From contig CBDASJ010000012.1 of the NCBI GenBank assembly GCA_965199555.1, positions 186,001 to 250,000 on the forward strand: DNA of 64,000 nucleotides. Direction: 5' to 3'. This document shows positions 50,026 to 58,830 of the stretch, one piece after another. Positions within the stretch are counted from its first letter, which is position 1. Every line of letters starts with the position of its first letter. The DNA comes from LMUY01 sp965199555 (GTDB lineage: Bacteria > Pseudomonadota > Alphaproteobacteria > Acetobacterales > Acetobacteraceae). The notes beneath the pieces are model-generated. The model made no database searches. It was given only the letters and a program-made list of their open reading frames with translations, and was not told the DNA's origin. The position numbers and the translations under genes are program-made.

Positions 50026-51450
50026 TTACGCGGGGCGGTGGCCGCTCACCTCCGCCCCGACGTCGCGCGGCAGGCGGATGAAGGGCGGCAACCCGGCCAG
50101 CATCAGCACCGCCAGCGCGGCGAACACCAGGTGGAAGTCTGCCAGCACCGGCGGGCCGCCATGGCGCGATGCCACCAGGTGCAGCATCGCGGCGCCCAGC
50201 GCCACACCCATGCCGACGGACATCTGCTGCGCGACGCTGGCCAGGGTGGACGCCCCGCTCATCCGCGGCGGCGGGATGTCGGCGAAGCCCAGCGTGTTCA
50301 GCACGGTGAACTGCATCGACCGCGTCAATCCGCTGACGAACAGGACCGGCAGCAGCACCGGCAGCGGCGTCGCGGGCGTGAGCACGGCGCACACCAGCAT
50401 CGTGGCGCTTGCCAGCAGCCCGGCGCCCAGGGCGCTGCCGCGGAATCCCGATCGCCGCATGATGGCGGTGGTGAACGGCTTCATGCCGATGTTGCCGAGG
50501 AACGTGGCCAGCACCAGCAGCCCCGACTGGAACGCATCCAACCCGAACCCGACCTGGAACAGCAGCGGCAGCAGGAACGGCACCGTGTTGATGGTGACGC
50601 GGAACACCGTGCCCCCCGTGATCACCACGCGAAAGGCGGCGATGCGCATCACGCCCAGGTCCAGCAGCGGCTCGGCGGTGCGCAGCCCGTGGCGCACCGC
50701 CGCGGCGCCGAGTGCCAGCCCGGCCAGCAGCAACAGCGGCGCCATCCAGCCCGGGCCGGTGCCGCTCGCCAGCTCCAGCCCTTCCATGAACAGCGACAGC
50801 GCCAGCCCGCTGAGCACGAAGCCGACGCGGTCGAACCGCCGCCGCGCCGCTTCCCGCAGGTTCGGCATCAGGCGGAAGGACAGCGCGATGGCCGCGAGGC
50901 CGAGCGGGACGTTCAGGAAGAAGATCCAGCGCCACGAGGCGTAGGTGGTGAGCAGGCCGCCCACCGGCGGTCCCAGCACGGGCGCGGCCAGCGCCGGCCA
51001 GGTCAGCAGGGCGATGGCGCCGACCAAGGCGGATTTTTCCGTGGTGCGCAGCACGGCCAGGCGGCCGACCGGGACCATCATCGCCCCGCCGATGCCTTGC
51101 AGCACGCGCGCCGCGACGAAGCTCCACAACCCATCGCACAAGCCGCACAGCATCGAGGCGGCGGTGAACAGGGCGATCGCGGCGGTGAACACGTCGCGCG
51201 TGCCGAGCCGGTCCGCCACCCAGCCGCTCAGCGGGATGAACACCGCCAGCGCCAGGAGATAGGCGCTGATGCCCACGGAAAGCGTCACCACCGGGCGACC
51301 GAAATCCTGCGCCATGGCGGGCAGCGCCGTGGCGATGACCGTGCCGTCCAGGAACTCCATGAAGAACGCGCCGGCGACCACCAGGGCCACGGCGCGGGCC
51401 CGGGCCCGGCTCATGCCGGCGGGCGGGGAGGGCAATGCGGCGTCGGGCAT
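50026..51450 (-). CDS. MFS transporter, DHA2-like (EmrB/QacA type)
   Basis: The 474-residue membrane protein has about fourteen helices and the family motif FLDGTVIATALPAMAQDF in the first helix. GWVADRLGTRDVFTAAIALF is the loop 2-3 motif, and GIGGAMMVPVGRLAVLRTT lies in helix 4. Drug or small-molecule efflux is the general role. An alternative start is the ATG at 51414. It is divergent from the LivK-type gene, with 119 bp between them. Confidence 0.88.
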   Translation of the reverse strand: MPDAALPSPPAGMSRARARAVALVVAGAFFMEFLDGTVIATALPAMAQDFGRPVVTLSVGISAYLLALAVFIPLSGWVADRLGTRDVFTAAIALFTAASMLCGLCDGLWSFVAARVLQGIGGAMMVPVGRLAVLRTTEKSALVGAIALLTWPALAAPVLGPPVGGLLTTYASWRWIFFLNVPLGLAAIALSFRLMPNLREAARRRFDRVGFVLSGLALSLFMEGLELASGTGPGWMAPLLLLAGLALGAAAVRHGLRTAEPLLDLGVMRIAAFRVVITGGTVFRVTINTVPFLLPLLFQVGFGLDAFQSGLLVLATFLGNIGMKPFTTAIMRRSGFRGSALGAGLLASATMLVCAVLTPATPLPVLLPVLFVSGLTRSMQFTVLNTLGFADIPPPRMSGASTLASVAQQMSVGMGVALGAAMLHLVASRHGGPPVLADFHLVFAALAVLMLAGLPPFIRLPRDVGAEVSGHRPA

Positions 51451-51569
51451 GGTTGCATGCCAGCCAGCCAGCGGAGCCGTGTCAACCGTCACGGTGACGG
51501 ACGGGCTCGGCAACGGAGCCGGAGGTCGATATGGTTCACCGCCGACCTGGCCAAACACGGGAACAATCC

Positions 51570-52757
51570 ATGAAGCACCTGCTGCTGCCTTGCCTGCTGC
51601 TGTCCGCCCTCGCCACGCCGGCGCTGGCGCAGTTGCCGGACACGATCCGGGTGGGCGTGCTGTCGGACGAAAGCGGCCCGTATGCCGATGCGGGCGGCCC
51701 TGGGTCCGTCGCGGCGGCACGGATGGCGGCGGCGGATGCCGGGGGCAGCATCGACGGCCACAAGATCGAGATCGTCCACGCCGACACGCTGAACAAGCCG
51801 GACGTCGCGTCCACGGTCGCCCGCCGCTGGTTCGACACGGACGGGGTGGGCGCCGTGGTGGACCTGCCCGTCACCCCGATCGCGCTGGCCGTGCAGCAGC
51901 TTGCCCGTGACAAGAACCGCACCGTGATGATCACCGGCGCCGCAGTCAGCGAGTTCACTTCCAAATTGTGCTCCCCCGTCAGCAGCCATTGGACGGACGA
52001 CACCCACGCGCTGACCACCGGCACGGCGCGCGCCATGTTGGAGCATGGCGGCAAGAGCTGGTTCTTCATCACGGTCGACATGGCGTTCGGGGCCGCGTTG
52101 CAGCGGGACGCCACGTCCGTGGTGACGGCGGGCGGCGGCAAGGTGGTCGGCGAGGCCAAGCACGCCATCGGCGCCACCGACTATTCCTCGCAACTGCTTC
52201 AGGCGCAGGCTTCGGGTGCGGACGTGGTCGCCTTCGCTTCGGTGGGCGGCGACCTGGTGAACCTGATCAAGCAGGCGCACGAGTTTGGCCTGGGCGTGAA
52301 CGGCAAGCCCACGCTGGGCGGCTTCCTGATCTACCTGACGGACATCCATTCGCTGGGGCTGGCCACCGTGCAAGGGCTGGAACTGACGAGCGGTTTCTAT
52401 TGGGACCAGTCCGACCAGTCCCGCGCCTTTGCCAAGCGGTTCATGGCGGAGATGCATGCCATGCCGACCAAGGAACAGGCGGGCGTCTACGTCGCCGTGC
52501 TGCACTACCTGCAAGCCGTGAAGCAAACCGGCACGGTGGAGGCCGTCGCCGTCAACCGGGCGATGCGCGCCGCCCCGGTGGACTATTTCGGCCACCCGGC
52601 GACCCTGCGCGCGGATGGTCGGCTGATGGACGACGTCACGCTGTACCGCGTCAAGGCAGCGGCGGAAAGCAAGGGGCCGTGGGACTACTATACCCCGGTG
52701 CAAACCATCCCGGCAGCGGAAGCGTTCCTCCCGGCCAACCCCGACTGCAGGCCCTGA
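51570..52757 (+). CDS. ABC branched-chain amino acid-type (LivK) substrate-binding protein
   Basis: The 395-residue protein has a signal peptide MKHLLLPCLLLSALATPALA. The periplasmic binding fold starts RVGVLSDESGPYADAGGPGS, and AGVYVAVLHYLQAVKQTGTV lies near the C-terminus. It belongs to the Leu/Ile/Val-binding family, whose members also bind amides, urea or aromatic acids. No permease is near. The start follows a purine-rich GGAACAATCC. It is another solitary binding protein of the window. Confidence 0.9.
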   Translation: MKHLLLPCLLLSALATPALAQLPDTIRVGVLSDESGPYADAGGPGSVAAARMAAADAGGSIDGHKIEIVHADTLNKPDVASTVARRWFDTDGVGAVVDLPVTPIALAVQQLARDKNRTVMITGAAVSEFTSKLCSPVSSHWTDDTHALTTGTARAMLEHGGKSWFFITVDMAFGAALQRDATSVVTAGGGKVVGEAKHAIGATDYSSQLLQAQASGADVVAFASVGGDLVNLIKQAHEFGLGVNGKPTLGGFLIYLTDIHSLGLATVQGLELTSGFYWDQSDQSRAFAKRFMAEMHAMPTKEQAGVYVAVLHYLQAVKQTGTVEAVAVNRAMRAAPVDYFGHPATLRADGRLMDDVTLYRVKAAAESKGPWDYYTPVQTIPAAEAFLPANPDCRP

Positions 52758-52846
52758 CACCGCCGCGGGCAGTCCGTTGACGGAACCGTCACGAATGCAA
52801 TGCCTTGTGGCCAGGTAGTGGTGTTTCGCCGACGGGAGACAATTGG

Positions 52847-53494
52847 ATGCGGTCCGGATGGCTTTGCCTGCTGGTAGCACTCGCGACCGCTTCCGCCGCC
52901 CGCGCCGCTGCGCCGCCGCTTCCGCCCGCGCTGTCGCAGCTTTTGGTGACGCCGGAGCATCGTGCCGCCTTGCTCCAGGCTGCCCATGCCAGCGACGGAC
53001 CCGGCATGCCGGCTTGCCCCAGTGCCAACTACGCCACCACGGGGGAGATCGGCATCCTCCAGCCGGTGCAGGCGAACGGCGCCGGCAAGGTGACGGCCGG
53101 CACCTGGAAGGAGTCGGTGCAGGAATCCGGTTGCGGCACGACGCGGCTGCTGAACGCCCTGACCTCGGTGCAGCCGGATGGCACGTTGCAAACCCTGCCG
53201 CTGCTGCCCGGCAGCACCATCACCGACCCGCGCCTGCAACAGGACAGCGTGCAGTATGCCGCGGCCGGGATGGGCGACATGCCGCCCGGCTGTGACGAGG
53301 GCGGCGTGCTGAACACCCGCTTCGTGGGGCTCGACGGTCAGCCGCCGGGCACCCTGCCCGCCACTGGCAGCCCGCCGAAGCCCTGGACGGAGGTTTGGAC
53401 GCTGATCGCCTGCGCCAAGCGCGCCGAGGTCACCATGCATTTCACGCCCGATGCGACCGGCACCGACATCCGGGCCGAACTGGCCAAGCCGTGA
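52847..53494 (+). CDS. Secreted hypothetical protein
   Basis: The 215-residue protein starts with a signal peptide (MRSGWLCLLVALATASAARA). The mature part holds four cysteines (MPACPSANYA, ESGCGTTR, PPGCDEGG, LIACAKRAE), suggesting two disulfides. No known domain is recognised. GGGAGA lies nine bases before the ATG. Its stop overlaps the GTG start of the metallo-beta-lactamase-fold gene by four bases, so they are translationally coupled. Confidence 0.65.
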   Translation: MRSGWLCLLVALATASAARAAAPPLPPALSQLLVTPEHRAALLQAAHASDGPGMPACPSANYATTGEIGILQPVQANGAGKVTAGTWKESVQESGCGTTRLLNALTSVQPDGTLQTLPLLPGSTITDPRLQQDSVQYAAAGMGDMPPGCDEGGVLNTRFVGLDGQPPGTLPATGSPPKPWTEVWTLIACAKRAEVTMHFTPDATGTDIRAELAKP

Positions 53495-54450
53495 CGGCAC
53501 GGGCCTCGGACCATTTCGACGGCGAGCGCTTCTTCAATCCGGCCTTGCCGGGGGAAACGACGGACCGGCGCGGCCTGGTTCAGGTCCTGCGCTGGCGATG
53601 GGAAAGCGGCCGGACGAAATGGGGGCCGCAACCGCCGCTTCCGCGCTTCGCGCCGCCACCGGCCACCGTGCCGCCCGGGACCGTGGCGGTCAGCTTCATC
53701 GGACATGCCAGCTTCCTGCTGCGTTTCCCCGGCCTGGTTGTCCTCACCGACCCGGTGTTCAGCGAGCGCTGCTCCCCGCTGCGCTGGGCCGGGCCACGCC
53801 GCGCGCACCCGCCGGGCCTGGCGCTGGAGGATTTGCCGCCAGTGGATTTGGTGCTGGTGTCGCACAACCACTACGACCACATGGACCTGCCGTCGCTGCG
53901 GTCGCTGGCCGCGCGCGGCACGCGGCACGCCATCACGGGCGCCGGCAACGAACCGATCCTGCGCCACGCCGGCTTCACGACGGTGGCGGCGCTGGATTGG
54001 TGGGACACGGCCGATGCCGGGCCCCTGCGCGTGACGGCGACGCCGGCCCGGCATTTCTCCCGCCGCGGCCTGCGCGACGGCAACCGCACGCTGTGGTGCG
54101 GCTTCGACTTGCAGGGTGCGGACGGCCACCTGCTGTTCGCCGGCGATTCCGGCACGGGGCCGCATTGGCGCGACATCGCCGACCGCCTGGGTTCGCCCGA
54201 TCTGGCCTTGCTGCCGATCGGCGCCTACGAGCCGCGCTGGCTGATGGCGCCCGTGCACATGAACCCGGCGGAAGCGGCGCAGGCGCATCGCGACTTGGGC
54301 GCGCGGCAGTCCATCGGCATGCATTTCGGCACGTTCCAGTTGACGGATGAGCCGATCGACGCACCGCCGCGCGCCTTGGCCGCAACCGGGGTGAAAAACT
54401 TCGACACGCTCGGCATCGGCGAAACCCGCCTGGTGGCGTTGCGCGGCTGA
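53491..54450 (+). CDS. Metallo-beta-lactamase-fold hydrolase (UlaG/NAPE-PLD-like)
   Basis: The 319-residue protein has VSHNHYDHMDLPSLRSLA, the HxHxDH zinc motif, after VSFIGHASFLLRFPGLVVLT and DPVFSERCSPLRWAGPRRA. Further ligands are in RHFSRRGLRDGNRTLWCGF, FAGDSGTGPHW and GMHFGTFQL. The N-terminus resembles the N-acyl phosphatidylethanolamine phospholipase D group and UlaG lactonases. The true substrate is unknown. It begins with a GTG overlapping the preceding stop. Confidence 0.88.
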   Translation: MTARASDHFDGERFFNPALPGETTDRRGLVQVLRWRWESGRTKWGPQPPLPRFAPPPATVPPGTVAVSFIGHASFLLRFPGLVVLTDPVFSERCSPLRWAGPRRAHPPGLALEDLPPVDLVLVSHNHYDHMDLPSLRSLAARGTRHAITGAGNEPILRHAGFTTVAALDWWDTADAGPLRVTATPARHFSRRGLRDGNRTLWCGFDLQGADGHLLFAGDSGTGPHWRDIADRLGSPDLALLPIGAYEPRWLMAPVHMNPAEAAQAHRDLGARQSIGMHFGTFQLTDEPIDAPPRALAATGVKNFDTLGIGETRLVALRG

Positions 54451-54458
54451 GGACAGCC

Positions 54459-54881
54459 CTATTCTAGTCGTTTGAGCAGGAACAGACGGGCGTGGCCGGG
54501 CGGGTAATCCGCGATGCGGCCGAACTCCTCGAACCCCAGCTTGGCGTAGAAGCCGGGCGCCTGGAAGGTGAACGTGTCCAGCCAGATGCCGATGCAGCCG
54601 CGCCGTCGCGCTTCCGCTTCGGCCAGTGCCATCACCTGCCGCCCTAGCCCGGCGCCGCGTGCGGGGCCGAGCGCCAGAAGCTCCACGAACAGGTATTGGT
54701 ACAGGACGTAGCCATACAGGCCGCCGACCACCGCGCCATCCGGACCGCGCACCGTCACCGCCAGCGGCGCGAAGCCGTGCTCCCCCGCCGCCGCCACATT
54801 ATGCGCGATCAGCGGCACCAGGACGGCATCCCGTATCCCAGCCGGCGGGTCGACCTCCAGCGAAAGCGTCCATTCCGTCAT
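54459..54881 (-). CDS. GNAT family N-acetyltransferase, copy 1
   Basis: The 140-residue protein begins MTEWTLSLEVDPPAGIRDAV and has the acetyl-CoA motif GLGRQVMALAEAEARRRGC (motif A of the GNAT fold) and FQAPGFYAKLGFEEFGRIAD (motif B). The substrate is unknown. It is a close paralogue of the next upstream gene and overlaps it by four bases. The start at 54881 is the one overlapping that upstream stop. Confidence 0.87.
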   Translation of the reverse strand: MTEWTLSLEVDPPAGIRDAVLVPLIAHNVAAAGEHGFAPLAVTVRGPDGAVVGGLYGYVLYQYLFVELLALGPARGAGLGRQVMALAEAEARRRGCIGIWLDTFTFQAPGFYAKLGFEEFGRIADYPPGHARLFLLKRLE

Positions 54882-55306
54882 GGCAGCCGCTTGCAAAACC
54901 AGATGCGCGTCAGGCGGGGGTCGTCATGCGGCAAGCGCCCGAACTCCTGGTAGCCGAGTTTCTGGTAGAAGCCCGGTGCCTGGAACTGCACGGTGTAAAG
55001 CAGGGCGTTGCGGCAGCCGCGCCGCACGGCCTCCTCCTCCGCCATCGCCAGGAGGCGGCTGCCCAGCCCCGAGCCGTGCTCCGCCAAGGGCAGCGCCAGC
55101 AAATCCACCGACAGCCATCCCCGCCCGGTGCGCCCCATCAGGCCACCGAGCAAGACGCCGTCGCGCTCCAACCGGATGGTGAGTAGGCGAAAATCGGCGG
55201 CGAGGTCCTTGGACGCCGAGTGGGCGGCGAAATTGCTGTAGATCACCTCGCGCAGCGCCGGGTCGTCCTCGTCCGCCAGCGCGAACACCAGGTCGGGCAC
55301 GGTCAT
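54878..55306 (-). CDS. GNAT family N-acetyltransferase, copy 2
   Basis: The 142-residue protein contains GLGSRLLAMAEEEAVRRGCR as the acetyl-CoA-binding motif and FQAPGFYQKLGYQEFGRLPH. It is a tandem duplicate of the downstream GNAT gene. Its start overlaps the stop of the upstream PP2C gene by four bases, and its stop overlaps the next start by four bases. The three are a single coupled unit. Confidence 0.87.
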   Translation of the reverse strand: MTVPDLVFALADEDDPALREVIYSNFAAHSASKDLAADFRLLTIRLERDGVLLGGLMGRTGRGWLSVDLLALPLAEHGSGLGSRLLAMAEEEAVRRGCRNALLYTVQFQAPGFYQKLGYQEFGRLPHDDPRLTRIWFCKRLP

Positions 55307-56061
55307 CGCGACACGATTTCAACCGTCACCGCGGTGACGTTGTCGTCCACCGCGGCCGCCAAGGCCGCCAGGATCAGCCGTTCCGCCATCGCATCCTCGT
55401 CGGCGGCCAGCAGCGCCGTGATCTCGGCGGCGGCCAGGGTTTTGCACAGCCCATCGCTGCACAGCATGAATCGGTCGCCCGGCAGCAGCTTGCCCGAGCA
55501 GCGCTCCAGCTCGAACACGTCCAGATCGGCGCCGATCGCGCGGGTGATGACGTTGGCGTGCGGGTGGCCCGCGGCGTCCTCCGCGGCGATGGCGCCGGCC
55601 TCGACCAGGCCCTGCACCAGGCTGTGGTCGCGCGTGACCTGGGTCAGCACGCCGCCCCGCAGCAGGTAGGCGCGTGAATCGCCGGCCCACAGGCACGCAT
55701 AATGGTCGTCCCGCGCCATGACCACGACCACCGTAGTGGCGATAACGGCACCGGGCCCCCGCGCTTCCCCTTCGGCACGCAGCTCCGAATGGGTCCGGTT
55801 GAGGCGACGGCGTACCTCGATCAGGATTTCCCCGGCCGTCAGGCCCGCGGGCACGCCCTGCAAAGCCTCCACCACCTGGGCGGACGCGAAGGCGCCGGCA
55901 TCGTGCCCGCCCGCACCGTCCGCCACCGCCCACAGCCCCAAATCGGGCCGGTTGACGTAGCCGTCCTCGTTATGGCTGCGCACGGTTCCGCGATGCGTCG
56001 CGGCCCAGGACCGGAAAGGACCGGCACTGGCGGCGGAGTGCGTGATCTCCGTTTCGCTCAT
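55303..56061 (-). CDS. PP2C-type serine/threonine phosphatase
   Basis: The 252-residue protein has WAATHRGTVRSHNEDGYVNR and LGLWAVADGAGGHDAGAFAS, holding the metal-binding Asp residues. It also has CLWAGDSRAYLLRGGVLTQV and a distal CSDGLCKTLAAAEIT and DNVTAVTVEI. This is the PPM family, often paired with bacterial Ser/Thr kinases in type VI secretion or stress regulation. No kinase is adjacent, and GNAT genes follow instead. The start at 56061 is the family start. Confidence 0.92.
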   Translation of the reverse strand: MSETEITHSAASAGPFRSWAATHRGTVRSHNEDGYVNRPDLGLWAVADGAGGHDAGAFASAQVVEALQGVPAGLTAGEILIEVRRRLNRTHSELRAEGEARGPGAVIATTVVVVMARDDHYACLWAGDSRAYLLRGGVLTQVTRDHSLVQGLVEAGAIAAEDAAGHPHANVITRAIGADLDVFELERCSGKLLPGDRFMLCSDGLCKTLAAAEITALLAADEDAMAERLILAALAAAVDDNVTAVTVEIVSR

Positions 56062-56295
56062 CCGCCGTGTTCGGGGCGAACCAGGTTCACCGCCGCCATG
56101 GGTTCTGCATCGCCGCCCACCCTTTCCCGATCGTCCTGGACACCGAAACGATCAAAGCACAGGCGGCGCTGCCGCAACAATGATGCCGAATTGGCGGTCC
56201 CGCTCGGACGCAAGGGGCCATGGAAATCACCAAGCTTAGACGATGGCTGGAGTCGTGGCATATCGGCCTTCGGGGATTCTTCGGAAGTCGTTCGG

Positions 56296-57867
56296 ATGTC
56301 TGGCGTCTTGCAAATGGCGGGCGGCATGGGGTCGCCGGAAGGATACCAGTTCGACGACTTCCGCCTGGACCATCGCCGGGGCGTGCTGCAGCGCCTGGAC
56401 GGCACGGACCTGCCGTTGCGGCCGCGGAGCTACGAGCTGCTTCTCCTCCTGCTGGAACGGCCCGAGGAGCTGCTGAAGCGGACGAGCTGCTGGAGGCGCT
56501 GTGGCCGGCCTGGCCGTGACCGATGACAGTCTGACCCAATGCGTGAGCGAACTGCGCCAAGCCTTCGGCGACCGCGGACCGGCATTGCTGCGCACCCTGC
56601 CGCGCCGGGGTTACATGCTGGCTGCGACCGTTGGCCGGGCGGTGGCTGCCCCTGCGCCGCCCGTCGCGGCACCGACGGCCGGCGGTGAGCCAGGCCGGGG
56701 TGCGACGGCTCGGGAGCTGCTGGTCGTCGGCCCGATCGAGCTGGCCGTCGACGGAAACAAGGCGAAGCACCTGGCCAGGACCCTGGGCGCGGAACTGCTG
56801 GCGGCCCTGTCACGATCCGAGATCGCCACGGTGGTGACCCGCCCGTCCGACCCGGCCGGCAAGCCGTACCGGCTGTCCGGCGTGCTGCTCGAGGCCGGGT
56901 GTGAGCCGCTGCTTTCCTTGACGCTGGACGAGATGGCAACGAGCCGGGTGGTTTGGGCCGACCAGGTGCCGCTCCCGCCGGCTGCCGCCCGCCGGGAGGC
57001 CCTGGAGGTGCTCCGTGCCCGCATCGAGATCCACTTGATGGCGGAAGCGCTGCACCGCGCCAGGCGGATGCCGCCCGCACAACGGGGCCGCACGAGCTGA
57101 TCCTGTTGGGTCGCGAATACCACCGGCGCGGTGGCGAAGCCAACACCGCCGAAGCGCAGGATTGCTTTGCGCGCGCCATCGCAATGGCGCCGGACCTCGC
57201 GGTCGCCCATGGCTACCACGCGCTCACGGTGCTGCGCGTCCTGACCCATGGCTGGTGCGAGGACGACCTGGCGACGCAGCGCCAAATGGCCCTGGCGATC
57301 GCGCGCCGCGCCGTCGAGCTGGAGCCGCGCTCGGCGCTGTGCCTGGCTTCCCTGTCCTTCGCCCTGTTGCATTGCGGCTTGTGGGAGGAGGCCGTGGACA
57401 CGGCCCGGCGGTCGCTGACGCTCAGCAGCCTTTCGGCGACGGACACGCGCACCGTGTGTGCCGAGGTGCTCGCGGCCGCGGGCGAGCCGGCGGACGGGGT
57501 GGCAGCCCTGCAACGGACGATCGAGCTGGACCCGTTCTGCCCGCCGCGGTCGCGGGCCGTGCTCGGCCGGGCGCTGCTGATCGCCGGGCGGACGGAGGAA
57601 GCGCTGGTGGAGCTGCACCACGCGGTCGCCGTGCTGCCGGACTACGCCCCGTGCCTGCGCTCCATCATCGTGGCCGCGGTCGAGCTCGGGCGCATCGAGG
57701 AAGCGACGAGCATCTTCGCCCACCTGCAGCGCGTGCAGCCGAGCTGGGCGTCGGGCGGCCCGCAGGCACTTTGGTTCCTGCGCCAGAAGCGTGACCTGGA
57801 CCGGTTCCTGGAGGCCTTCACCGTCTGCGCCGCGGCCGCAAGCACGCAGGCACTCGCCACTACCTGA
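56296..57867 (+). pseudogene. Winged-helix/TPR regulator broken by three single-base losses
   Basis: The reading frame switches three times. Frame 1 (about 56296-56478) reads GYQFDDFRLDHRRGVLQRLD and ELLLLLLERPEELLKR, an OmpR/CadC-type winged-helix start. A short stretch in another frame reads DELLEALWP, then a third frame (from 56501) gives GLAVTDDSLTQCVSELRQAF. A last shift at about 57060 leads to GPHELILLGREYHRRGGEAN and TPR-like helices to 57867. Restoring one base at each of AAGCGGACG, GTGGCCGGCC and CGCGCCAGG, all in short G or C runs, yields one protein of about 520 residues. The gene may be decayed or the sequence may carry homopolymer errors. Confidence 0.8.
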
Positions 57868-58004
57868 GCCTCCCCATAACGATCGCACGCGCGATCGGCC
57901 TTGTTCGGCGCGATTTCAGATTTCGTTGGGGTTTCGGGACCCTGCGGGCAGCGCTCCCTAAACACCCTTCCACGGCGATCGGCCGGATGTGGTGGAGAGA
58001 AGCA

Positions 58005-58301
58005 ATGACCGGAATGATGAGCATGGGACGCGTGCTGGTGGCGAATGTCGAGGCGTTCGACAAGGCGATCAAGGCAGTCGGCAAGTCAAGGCTGTTCAAC
58101 GGCAAGCTGCTTCCGCTGCTGAAGGACTACGTGGCGTCCGCCGTGCAACTGGACGAGGCTGTCGACAGGATCGCCAAGGCGCGCGAGGAGGCCGACACCT
58201 GCTTCATCCGGGTCGACGCCATCAAGGAAGCCTACCGGCAGATGGCCCAGAAGGCGGCGCGCACCGACTCCGCGATGGTCGCCGACATCCCCGCTTCATG
58301 A
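58005..58301 (+). CDS. Hypothetical helical protein, first of a coupled pair
   Basis: The 98-residue protein begins MTGMMSMGRVLVANVEAFDK and is mostly charged and helical (VQLDEAVDRIAKAREEADTC), with one cysteine near residue 70. GGAGAGAAG lies before the ATG at 58005. No family is recognised. Its stop overlaps the start of the next gene by four bases. The pair is flanked by gaps of over 100 bp on each side, so it forms its own unit. Confidence 0.55.
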   Translation: MTGMMSMGRVLVANVEAFDKAIKAVGKSRLFNGKLLPLLKDYVASAVQLDEAVDRIAKAREEADTCFIRVDAIKEAYRQMAQKAARTDSAMVADIPAS

Positions 58302-58657
58302 AGATGGTCACCCCGGAGGCCGCCAAGAACCAGGTCGTGCGCAAGGCGTGGCAGGACTTCAAGAAGGATTATCCAAGCTTCCCGGCCGTGCGGCTGGCGA
58401 AGCTGGATTTCGGCCCGGAGCTCGATGCCTATGCCAAGCAGGCGAACATCGTCGAGGTGCTGGTGTCGAAGGCCGAGGGGCTGAAGTCTGAGCTCACTAA
58501 GAGCTACCTCAAGTTCATGGCCTGCGCCCGCACCTACGAAGGCATCATCGAGAAGGAGGACATCGACCCCCGCCTGCCCGCGGCCTTCCGCAAGATCATC
58601 GGCAAGGTGACTGGCGAGCAAAAGGGCATGCTGGACCAGGTGAGGGCCGCGGCCTGA
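58298..58657 (+). CDS. Hypothetical helical protein, second of a coupled pair
   Basis: The 119-residue protein starts MKMVTPEAAKNQVVRKAWQD, followed by LAKLDFGPELDAYAKQANIV and a helix YLKFMACARTYEGIIEKEDI. It has no signal peptide or membrane segment, and I recognise no family. ATG overlaps the previous TGA. The two products together may form a complex. The 173-bp gap that follows holds no supported gene. Confidence 0.55.
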   Translation: MKMVTPEAAKNQVVRKAWQDFKKDYPSFPAVRLAKLDFGPELDAYAKQANIVEVLVSKAEGLKSELTKSYLKFMACARTYEGIIEKEDIDPRLPAAFRKIIGKVTGEQKGMLDQVRAAA

Positions 58658-58830
58658 CCGGGTCGAGAAGGAACTGGAGCAAGCCGTATGCCGTGAGGAC
58701 TGCGGCTAGCCTCTCGATGGCTCTGCCGCCGCCGCGCCGGATGTGATCTCGTCCTTCCCGATCGACGAACGATAATCGCGACGCGTTCAAGCGCCCGGCC
58801 CGCATCGCCGCGGGCCGGGACGCAAGAGGG

